The position numbers and the translations under genes are program-made. A DNA stretch of 64,000 bases from Piscinibacter defluvii (lineage in GTDB: Bacteria; Pseudomonadota; Gammaproteobacteria; Burkholderiales; Burkholderiaceae_C), in the NCBI RefSeq assembly GCF_004011805.1, contig NZ_ML137196.1:62001-126000 (forward strand), given 5' to 3'. The notes under the pieces were generated by a model. The model was not told the DNA's origin. It was given only the letters and a program-made list of their open reading frames with translations, and did not search any database. Positions 21,101 to 27,287 of the stretch are shown here, one piece after another (within the stretch, counting starts at the first letter, position 1; every line of letters begins with the position of its first letter).

Positions 21101-22940
21101 ACATGGCAAGCGCGAGCTGTTCCGCTTCGGCAGCGGGCTCGCGCCACAGGGCCTCGCCGTCTCGGCCGACGGGCAGACCCTGTACGTCCAGAACTTCATG
21201 GACCGCACGGTGAACGTGCACGACCTGCGGCCGCTCGCGGCCGGCCAGCTCGCCGCGCCGCTGCAGGCCACGCTGACCACCATCACCAGCGAGAAACTCG
21301 CGCCGACCGTGCTGCGCGGCAAGCAGCTGTTCTACGACGCGGCCGACCCGCGCCTGGCGCGCGACCGCTACATGAGCTGCGCGAGCTGCCACAACGACGG
21401 CGGGCACGACGGCCGCACCTGGGACCTGTCCAACTTCGGCGAAGGCCTGCGCAACACCATCAGCCTGCGCGGCCGCGCCGGCATGGGCCAGGGCTGGCTG
21501 CACTGGAGCAACAACTTCGACGAGGTGCAGGATTTCGAAGGCCAGATCCGCAACCTCGCCGGCGGCACCGGCCTGATGGCCGACACCGACTTCGCGGCCG
21601 GCACGCGCAGCCAGCCGCTCGGCGATGCGAAGACCGGCCTGTCGAGCGATCTGGACGCACTCGCCGCCTACCTGGCCTCGCTGAACGCCTTCGAGCCGAG
21701 CCCGCACCGGCCCTCGGCCGCCGCGCTGTCCAGCGCGGCCAGTGCCGGCCGCACCTTGTTCAGTTCGATGGACTGCGCGTCCTGCCATGCCGGCACCGCG
21801 TTCAGTGCCAGCGGCGTCAACACGCCGGCCAACGTCGGCACGCTCAAGGCCACCAGCGGCCAGCGGCTGGGCGGCGCGCTGACCGGAATCGACCCGCCGA
21901 CCCTGCGCGACGTCTGGGCCACCGCGCCCTACCTGCACGACGGCTCGGCGGCGACGCTCGAGGCCGCGGTGCGATCGCACGGCGGCGTGACGATCAGCGA
22001 CGCCAACCTCGCCAACCTGGTGGCCTACCTGCGCGAGATCGGCAGCGACGAAACGGCTGCGCCGCAGGCCGCCGGCAGCGGCACGGGCCTGGCCGCGAGC
22101 TACTACAACAGCGTCACGCCCGGCGGCACCGCCGTGCTAGCGCGCACCGAAGCGGTCGACTTCGACTGGGGCACCGGCTCGCCGGGCACCGGCGTGAACG
22201 CCGACAACTTCTCGGCGCGCTGGAGCGGCAGGCTGATCGTGCCGGCCAGCGGCAGCTACCGCTTCCAGACCGAATCGGACGACGGCGTGCGGCTGTGGGT
22301 CAACGGCGTGCAGCTGATCAACAACTGGACCGACCACGCCCCGACGGTGGACACCAGCGGCGTGATCAACCTCGCGGCCGGTACGCAGGTGGACATCGTC
22401 GCCGAGTACTACGAACGCGGCGGCGGCGCGGCGATGCGGCTGCGCTGGCAGCCGCCGGGCGAGGCGGGCTTCGTGGCCATTCCGGCCGCGCGCCTGGCGC
22501 GTCCTGCGGTGGGCAGCGGCCTGGCCGGCAGCTACTTCGCCAACACCTCGTTGTCCGGCACGGCGGTGCTCACGCGCACCGAGGCGATCGACTTCAGCTG
22601 GGGCGGCGGCTCGCCCGGCACCGGGGTGCCGAACAACGGCTTCTCGGCGCGCTGGACCGGCACCGTGCTCGCGCCGAGCAGCGGCAGCTACCGCTTCCAG
22701 ACCGTCTCGGACGACGGCGTGAGGGTGTGGATCAACGGCACCCAGGTCATCAACAACTGGACCAACCACTCGTCGACCACCAACACCAGCGGCACGGTGA
22801 CGCTGACGGCCGGGCAGCGCTACACGGTGCGGGTGGAGTACTACGAGAACACCGGCAGCGCGGTGATGCGGCTGCGCTGGCAGGTGCCGGGCACGACCGG
22901 TTACGTGGCCATCCCGGCGGCCAGCCTGTACACGAACTGA
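18105..22940 (+). CDS. Exported radical-copper oxidase / YVTN / di-haem cytochrome c / PA14 fusion protein
   Basis: A 1611-residue protein with a lipoprotein-type signal ending LLVAAALLASCGGGD. Residues about 50-520 form a galactose/glyoxal oxidase-like propeller with DUF1929-type end. Cys134, Tyr189, Tyr378-His379 and His463 sit where the copper and Tyr-Cys radical ligands lie in galactose oxidase (228, 272, 495-496, 581). An Ig-like domain (about 524-610), a PKD domain (about 618-700) and YVTN propeller repeats (about 700-1050) follow. A cytochrome c peroxidase/MauG-like region has haem sites CASCH at 1092-1096 and 1224-1228. Two PA14-like repeats begin near 1323 and 1469. It probably oxidises an alcohol or aldehyde outside the cytoplasm and passes or detoxifies electrons/peroxide; that link is inferred. 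Start is uncertain (GTG 18105, GTG 18111 or ATG 18123). Confidence 0.9.
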   Translation: MAVPSAMKNTKARRPHAVTLPLLVAAALLASCGGGDPDPADEAERSGAPKRAAFVPSGAIPADAHQRGMWSPVTPWPLIPLHAVLLPDGRVMSYGTKADGTQTAYFIYDVWDPAGGLAGGHSTLDNQTGTDIFCSSQLLLPSGDAVFIAGGDNWTGSATTNTGNNNSNLFRLSDNTLTRQSNMNRARWYSTSTTLLNGDTYIQGGSSGTDRPEVRQADGVFRLLSGANTSSLDFMYPRNFVAPDGRVFGYDSAGRMYYVDPSGTGSLTSVGQFAGSYTGSDASAAMFRPGRILQLGGNSNGAIVIDIRNGAPVVTPTGSMSTQRRLVNSTVLPDGKVLATGGSRTWNALDQVNNSAEIWNPDTGAWTVGASGVQARLYHSISLLLPDGSVMVGGGGAPGPQNNTNFELYFPPYLFTAGGQLAPRPVIDAAPTVMDIGRTYTLDTSGAGPAARVVMIKTGSVTHSWNMEQRFVELTFAADGNRLAVQAPTRAADAPPGFYMLFVLDANGVPSEAKIVRVNVAATPNPATVPTLASPGDRNATVGSPASVQLTGSDPNGDTLRYSATGLPPGLSIDAASGLISGTPTTAGTYNVVAAVSDGVNNASVGFTWTVAGNGGGLVVSIPLAPSATLAGSSASFSASATGSNVRYRWDFGDGSGTDWSSSPGASHAYAQPGLYTVTVTAIDDAGVEQRASVLQAIYLAPTAGTPVASGPLALAGGRLWVVNPDNDSVAVFDTGTRARLAEIPVGAAPRTLAVAANGLVWVANKRAATLSVIDPATLAVVRTIALPRGSAPYGVAASANGVALVVLEGSGTVLKFDTTSFAQTGSLALGANPRHVALSADGATAYVSRFITPPAPGESTATPGNGNGELLVLNTASLALTRTITLATSSKPDFENQGRGLPNYLGAAAISPDGSAAWVPSKQDNIQRGGARDGLPLNFQNTVRAISSRIVLAGGSEDLAGRIDHDNASLASAAAFDPKGLYLFVALETSREVAVVDAHGKRELFRFGSGLAPQGLAVSADGQTLYVQNFMDRTVNVHDLRPLAAGQLAAPLQATLTTITSEKLAPTVLRGKQLFYDAADPRLARDRYMSCASCHNDGGHDGRTWDLSNFGEGLRNTISLRGRAGMGQGWLHWSNNFDEVQDFEGQIRNLAGGTGLMADTDFAAGTRSQPLGDAKTGLSSDLDALAAYLASLNAFEPSPHRPSAAALSSAASAGRTLFSSMDCASCHAGTAFSASGVNTPANVGTLKATSGQRLGGALTGIDPPTLRDVWATAPYLHDGSAATLEAAVRSHGGVTISDANLANLVAYLREIGSDETAAPQAAGSGTGLAASYYNSVTPGGTAVLARTEAVDFDWGTGSPGTGVNADNFSARWSGRLIVPASGSYRFQTESDDGVRLWVNGVQLINNWTDHAPTVDTSGVINLAAGTQVDIVAEYYERGGGAAMRLRWQPPGEAGFVAIPAARLARPAVGSGLAGSYFANTSLSGTAVLTRTEAIDFSWGGGSPGTGVPNNGFSARWTGTVLAPSSGSYRFQTVSDDGVRVWINGTQVINNWTNHSSTTNTSGTVTLTAGQRYTVRVEYYENTGSAVMRLRWQVPGTTGYVAIPAASLYTN

Positions 22941-23066
22941 TGCACTCCATCGGCGCGGCGCCCGTGCAGGGTGTCACGCCGCCTGCGCCTGCGGCGTCCA
23001 CGGACGCGCCGCAGCGGCGACACTGCGCGGTGGCGCCACACGGGGCGCAGGGCGATGGAGATGCAG

Positions 23067-24179
23067 ATGAAGAAGGTCGTTGGAATGCTGGCCGCGCTGG
23101 CCAGCGCCTTGGCTTGCCTGTCCGCGCAGGCGCAGATCGTGATCGGGCAGACGGCCGGCTTCAGCGGCGCGGTGGCCGCCGGCGTCAAGGAGACCACCGA
23201 CGGGGCGAAGCTGTACCTCGACTCGGTCAACGCCAAGGGCGGGGTGAACGGGCAGTCCATCGAGCTGGTGTCGCTCGACGACAAGTTCGACCCCAAGCTC
23301 GCGGCGGCCAACGCCAAGGTGCTGATCACCGAGAAGAACGTGGTCGCGCTGTTCCTGAACCGCGGCACGCCGCACACCCAGGCCATCATGCCGCTCCTGG
23401 CGGAGCACAAGGTGCCGCTGGTGGGACCGTCCACCGGCGCGATGGTGCTGCACAAGCCGGTCAATCCGTGGGTGTTCAACGTGCGCGCCACCTACCAGCG
23501 CGAGGCCGAGCGCGCGGTGCAGCACCTCAGCCTGATCGGGATGGACCGGATCGGCGTGATCCATGTCGACGACAGCTTCGGGGCCGACCTGCTCGAGGGC
23601 GCGCAGCGCGGCTTCGCAGCCGTCGCGAAGAACCCGGTGTTCGTGGAGAAGTTCTCCCGCGAGAACTGGGACTTCTCCAAGATCGCCCCCAAGGTGTCCG
23701 AGTCGGGTGTGCAGGCGGTGCTGCTGATCGGCTCGGGCAACGCCGCGGCCGACGGCGTGGACGCGATCCGCAAGTCGGGCTCGCGCGCGCAGGTCGTCAC
23801 CTTCTCGAACAACGCGTCCGGCGGCTTCGTCAAGTCGCTCAAGGAGAACGCGCGCGGGACCATCGTCGCGCAGGTCTTTCCCTACGAGCGCTCGCTGGCC
23901 GCGCCGATCGTCAAGGAAGCGCACGACCTCGCGGTCGCCAAGGGCCTGGAGGGCGTGACGCCGGCGATGCTGGAGGGTTTCGCGGCGGCCAAGGTGCTGG
24001 TCGCGGCGCTGAGGAAGGCCGGCCCGAGCCCGACGCGCGTGAAGCTGCAGCAGTCGCTCGAGAGCCTGCAGAAGCTCGACATCGGCGGCCTCGAGGTCAA
24101 CTACAGCCCGACCGACCACACCGGGCTGGACTTCGTCGACCTCTCCATCATCGGCCCGGACGGCAAGTTCCGCCGCTGA
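23067..24179 (+). CDS. Branched-chain amino acid-type ABC substrate-binding protein, orphan
   Basis: A 370-residue periplasmic binding protein of the Peripla_BP_6 (LivJ/ANF receptor) type. The signal peptide is MKKVVGMLAALASALACLSAQA, and the mature protein begins QIVIGQTAGFSGAVAAGVKETTDGAKLYLDSVNAKGGVNG. ATG 23067 is preferred over ATGs at 23055 and 23061 because GGAG lies 6 bases ahead and the signal peptide is then canonical. Ligand is likely an amino acid, aromatic acid or amide, but the sequence does not decide. No permease or ATPase is nearby, so it must share a Liv-type transporter encoded elsewhere. The next gene is a GntR regulator, with which it may or may not be connected. Confidence 0.88.
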   Translation: MKKVVGMLAALASALACLSAQAQIVIGQTAGFSGAVAAGVKETTDGAKLYLDSVNAKGGVNGQSIELVSLDDKFDPKLAAANAKVLITEKNVVALFLNRGTPHTQAIMPLLAEHKVPLVGPSTGAMVLHKPVNPWVFNVRATYQREAERAVQHLSLIGMDRIGVIHVDDSFGADLLEGAQRGFAAVAKNPVFVEKFSRENWDFSKIAPKVSESGVQAVLLIGSGNAAADGVDAIRKSGSRAQVVTFSNNASGGFVKSLKENARGTIVAQVFPYERSLAAPIVKEAHDLAVAKGLEGVTPAMLEGFAAAKVLVAALRKAGPSPTRVKLQQSLESLQKLDIGGLEVNYSPTDHTGLDFVDLSIIGPDGKFRR

Positions 24180-24224
24180 GGCTGCGCGCCGCGCCCGCGG
24201 CGCGCTGGCTACACTGCCGGCCCG

Positions 24225-24911
24225 ATGCCCACCTCGCGCCGCCGCCCGCCGACCACGAAGCGCCGCGCAGCGTCCAAGCCGGTCACCGGCACACTCGACC
24301 AGACCGTCTACGACACGCTCTTCGACGCCGTGATGCAGGGCCGCCTGCGGCCCGGCGAGCGGCTCGGCGAAGAGGCGCTGTGTGCACAGTTCGGCGTCAG
24401 CCGCACCGTGGTGCGCCAGGCGCTGCGCCGGCTGGCCGAGGCGCAGGTGGTGGAGATCGTGCCGAACAAGGGCGCCACCGTCGCGGCGCCCACGCCGCAG
24501 GAGACACGCGAGGTGTTCGTGGCGCGCCGCGCCATCGAGGCGGCCATCGTGCGCCTGGTCGCCGCGCGCATCACGCATGCCGAGGTGCAGCGCCTGCACG
24601 AGCGGCTCGCGGCCGAACATGCCGCGCTGCACGAGGGCGACCACGCGCGCTGGGTGCTGCTGGCCGGGGGCTTCCACCTCGCGCTGGCGCAGCTGGCGGG
24701 CAACCGGGTGCTGCAGCGCATGCTCACCGAGCTGATGACCCGGTGCTCGCTGATCGTCGCCCTCTACGAGGCCCCGGGCGAGGCGGCCTGCGAACACGAC
24801 GAGCACCAGCGCCTGGTCGACCTGCTCGCGCTGCGCGAGGCCGATGCCGCCGCAGCCCTGATGGACCAGCACCTGAGCGCCCTCGAAGCGCGCCTGGCCC
24901 TGCCGGCCTGA
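24225..24911 (+). CDS. GntR-family (FCD) regulator
   Basis: A 228-residue regulator with a winged helix-turn-helix (about residues 24-92, LRPGERLGEEALCAQFGVSRTVVRQALRRLAEAQVV) and a C-terminal all-helical FCD ligand domain (about 95-220, with EVFVARRAIEAAIVR and HDEHQRLVDLLALREADAA). FCD regulators bind small organic acids or amino acids, often through a metal. The 163-base region downstream carries two identical inverted TGTATACA-cored sites, typical operators for this family, in front of the BMP-type transport gene. It therefore probably controls that gene set. Confidence 0.9.
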   Translation: MPTSRRRPPTTKRRAASKPVTGTLDQTVYDTLFDAVMQGRLRPGERLGEEALCAQFGVSRTVVRQALRRLAEAQVVEIVPNKGATVAAPTPQETREVFVARRAIEAAIVRLVAARITHAEVQRLHERLAAEHAALHEGDHARWVLLAGGFHLALAQLAGNRVLQRMLTELMTRCSLIVALYEAPGEAACEHDEHQRLVDLLALREADAAAALMDQHLSALEARLALPA

Positions 24912-24945
24912 GCCCCACCGCGGTGCGCCGGCACCAGATTGCGGC

Positions 24946-25038
24946 GATTGTATACATTGCGCAACTAACTGCAAGTCATTGATTTTCAATGACTTGATTG
25001 CCATGACACGATGGCATGTTGTGTGCATGTATACAATC
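24946..25038. promoter_or_regulatory. Symmetric GntR-type operator region
   Basis: GATTGTATACAT at 24946-24957 and its exact reverse complement ATGTATACAATC at 25027-25038 flank the region; each contains the palindrome TGTATACA. Their centres are 81 bases apart. Between them lie an 11-bp perfect stem CAAGTCATTGA/TCAATGACTTG with a 3-base loop (24972-24996) and a second inverted repeat TGCCAT-N6-ATGGCA (24999-25016). The layout fits a repressor that binds two operators and loops or bends DNA. Confidence 0.6.
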
Positions 25039-25074
25039 TGCCGAATCCCCGGCGCCCTTTTCCGAGAGCCCGCC

Positions 25075-26142
25075 ATGCATCGCCGCCAGCTCCTGCTCGC
25101 CTCCGCCCTCGCTCCCCTGGTCGCCACGCCGGCACGCGCTGCCGCGCCGCTGAAGATCGGCTTCATCTATCCCGGCCCGATCGCCGACATCGGCTGGACC
25201 TACCAGCACGACCTCGGGCGCAAGATGGTCGAGAAGGAGTTCGGCCAGCGGGTCGAGACGGTCTACGTCGAGAAGGTGCCCGAGTCGGCCGAAGCCGACC
25301 GCGTGATCCGCCAGCTGATCGCCGACGGCTGCCGCATGATCTTCACCACCTCGTTCGGCTTCATGGACCCGACCATCCGCGTCGCCGCGGACCACCCGGA
25401 CGTGGTGTTCGAACATTGCTCGGGCTACAAGAGCGCGAAGAACGTCGGCATCTACCAGACCCGCTTCTACGAGGGCGCCTACCTGATCGGCCTGCTCGGC
25501 GGGCGCATGACGAAGAGCAACACCTTCGGCTACGTGGCGCCGTTCCCGATCCCGGAGGTCATCCGCAACCTGTCGGCCTGGACGCTGGGGGCGCGCGCCG
25601 TCAACCCGAAGGTCGGCGTCAAGGTGGTGTGGATCAACTCCTGGTACGACCCGGGCCGCGAGCGCGAGGCCGCGCAGGCGCTGATCGACCAGGGCGCCGA
25701 CGTGCTCTACCAGAACACCGACTCGCCGGCCGTGGTGCAGCTGGCGCAGAGCAAGGGCCTGTACGCCTTCGGGCAGGACTCCGACATGACTCGCTTCGGG
25801 CCGAAGGCCCATCTGTCGGGCAACACCTTGAACTGGGGCGTCTACTACGTGCACAAGGTGCGGCAGGTGCTCGAAGGCAAGTGGAAGAGCGAGGACACCA
25901 AGTGGGGCATGAAGGAGGGCATCGTGCAGGTGGTGCCGCCCAATGCCGAAGTGCCCAAGGACGTGGTGACCCTGTTCGAGCAGAAGAAGGCCGAGATCCT
26001 GGCGGGCAAGTTCCATCCCTTCACCGGTCCGATCAAGGACACGACCGGTGCGACGAGGGTCGCGGCGGGCCAGGTGCTGCCGGAGGACGAGCTCTGGAAG
26101 ATGAAGTGGTACGCCGAAGGCGTGCTCGGCAAGCAACCCTGA
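25075..26142 (+). CDS. BMP-family (PnrA/Med-like) ABC substrate-binding protein
   Basis: A 355-residue periplasmic protein with signal peptide MHRRQLLLASALAPLVATPARA and mature start APLKIGFIYPGPIADIGWTYQHDLGRK, the typical BMP-domain opening. Later motifs include FTTSFGFMDP, VFEHCSGYK, QTRFYEGAYLIGLLGG and VLYQNTDSPAVVQ. BMP receptors usually bind nucleosides or purines and deliver them to an ABC transporter. No transporter subunits are visible here. It is followed after 10 bases by a flavin reductase-like gene and then by a deaminase gene, a set suggesting uptake and breakdown of a nitrogen heterocycle. The substrate is inferred. Confidence 0.9.
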   Translation: MHRRQLLLASALAPLVATPARAAAPLKIGFIYPGPIADIGWTYQHDLGRKMVEKEFGQRVETVYVEKVPESAEADRVIRQLIADGCRMIFTTSFGFMDPTIRVAADHPDVVFEHCSGYKSAKNVGIYQTRFYEGAYLIGLLGGRMTKSNTFGYVAPFPIPEVIRNLSAWTLGARAVNPKVGVKVVWINSWYDPGREREAAQALIDQGADVLYQNTDSPAVVQLAQSKGLYAFGQDSDMTRFGPKAHLSGNTLNWGVYYVHKVRQVLEGKWKSEDTKWGMKEGIVQVVPPNAEVPKDVVTLFEQKKAEILAGKFHPFTGPIKDTTGATRVAAGQVLPEDELWKMKWYAEGVLGKQP

Positions 26143-26152
26143 GAGCGGGCCC

Positions 26153-26788
26153 ATGGAGATCGACTTCGCGCAACTCTCGGCCTACCAGCGCTACAAGCTG
26201 ATGGCCAGCCTGATCGTGCCGAGGCCGATTGCGCTCGTCACCACGCTCTCGGCCGGCGGCGTGGCCAACGCCGCGCCGTTCTCGATGTTCAACATGCTCG
26301 GCGAGGACCCGCCGATCGTGATGCTCTCGATCAACCGCCTGAAGGACGGGCGGCTCAAGGACACCGCGGCCAACATCCTGGCCAGCGGCGAATTCGTCGT
26401 GCACATCAGCGACGAGGCGATGGCCGCGCAGATGCACGCCTGCGGCGAGTCGCTGCCGCCCGACGTGAGCGAGCTGCAGCGCTTCGGCCTGCATGCGCTG
26501 CCGTCGCAGACGGTCAGGCCGCCGCGCATCGCCGAAGCGCCGGTGGCGTTCGAGTGCGTGCTGCACGAGAAGCTCGAGACCGAGAGCCGCTACGTCTTCA
26601 TCGGCCGCGTGCAATGGCTGCATGCGCGCGACGGCCTGGTGGACACCTCCAACTGGCGCGTGCGCCTGCAGGATTACCACCCGGTGGGCCGTTTCGGCGC
26701 GAGCTTCTACGTCACCACCCGCGACCGCTTCGCGATCGACGGCCAGGACCGCGAGAGCCGCGCCAGCACGCCGATCGACGAGATCTGA
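26153..26788 (+). CDS. Flavin reductase-like domain protein (FMN-binding)
   Basis: A 211-residue protein of the flavin reductase-like split-barrel family. It has the family pattern ASLIVPRPIALVTTLSAGGVANAAPFSMFNMLGEDPPIVMLSI near the N-terminus and VGRVQWLHARDGLVDT-type strands later. Members bind FMN and either reduce free flavin for a partner oxygenase or act as oxidoreductases. There is no two-component monooxygenase in the neighbourhood. The gene lies 10 bases after the BMP receptor and 10 before the deaminase, so the three are probably one transcript. Confidence 0.88.
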   Translation: MEIDFAQLSAYQRYKLMASLIVPRPIALVTTLSAGGVANAAPFSMFNMLGEDPPIVMLSINRLKDGRLKDTAANILASGEFVVHISDEAMAAQMHACGESLPPDVSELQRFGLHALPSQTVRPPRIAEAPVAFECVLHEKLETESRYVFIGRVQWLHARDGLVDTSNWRVRLQDYHPVGRFGASFYVTTRDRFAIDGQDRESRASTPIDEI

Positions 26789-26798
26789 AGGAGAGCCC

Positions 26799-27287
26799 AT
26801 GCCCTTGACCCCCTCCGACCACGAACCGATGCGCCGCGCGATCGAGGCCTCGCGCCAGGCCGTCGCCGCCGGCAACATGCCCTTCGGCGCGACACTGGTC
26901 GCGCCCGACGGCCGCCTGCTGTGGACCGCGCAGAACAACCAGGTGACCAGCGGCGACTGCACCGGCCATGCCGAGCTGGTGCTGGTGCGCGAGGCGCGCA
27001 GCGCGCTCGGCGCCGAGGCGCTGCACGGCGGCACGGTGTACGCGAGCGGCGAGCCCTGCGCGATGTGCAGCGGCGCCATGTTCTGGGCCGGCATCCGGCG
27101 CGTGGTGTTCGCCGCCTCGCAGGACGACATCGGCGCGGCGCTCGGCGGCGACACGCTGCCGATCCGCAGCGCCGCGGTCTATGCCGGCGCGTCGCCTGCG
27201 GTGCAGGTCGACGGGCCGCTGCTGGCCGAAGATGCGATCGCCGTGCTTCAGGAGGCGGCCGGCGTCCTGGCCGGCCGCGTGCGGTAG
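26799..27287 (+). CDS. Nucleoside/guanine deaminase-like protein (CMP/dCMP deaminase fold)
   Basis: A 162-residue zinc deaminase. The metal and proton-shuttle motif HAE is at residues 57-59 and PCAMC gives Cys87 and Cys90, all in the usual spacing. The sequence MPFGATLVAPDG and TGHAELVLVREA resembles guanine/nucleoside deaminases more than the tRNA deaminase TadA. Start ATG 26799 has AAGGAGAG ahead. It is the third gene after the BMP receptor. Its last 40 bases overlap the end of rlhA on the opposite strand. Actual substrate may be guanine, a cytosine derivative or another amino-heterocycle. Confidence 0.88.
   Translation: MPLTPSDHEPMRRAIEASRQAVAAGNMPFGATLVAPDGRLLWTAQNNQVTSGDCTGHAELVLVREARSALGAEALHGGTVYASGEPCAMCSGAMFWAGIRRVVFAASQDDIGAALGGDTLPIRSAAVYAGASPAVQVDGPLLAEDAIAVLQEAAGVLAGRVR

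Noticed and set aside
17819-24982. A very long plus-strand open frame of 2387 codons
   Set aside because: It is a shadow produced by the GC-rich third positions of real genes in another frame; composition is Arg/Gly/Ala-rich with no domains, and it contradicts the oxidase gene and its neighbours.
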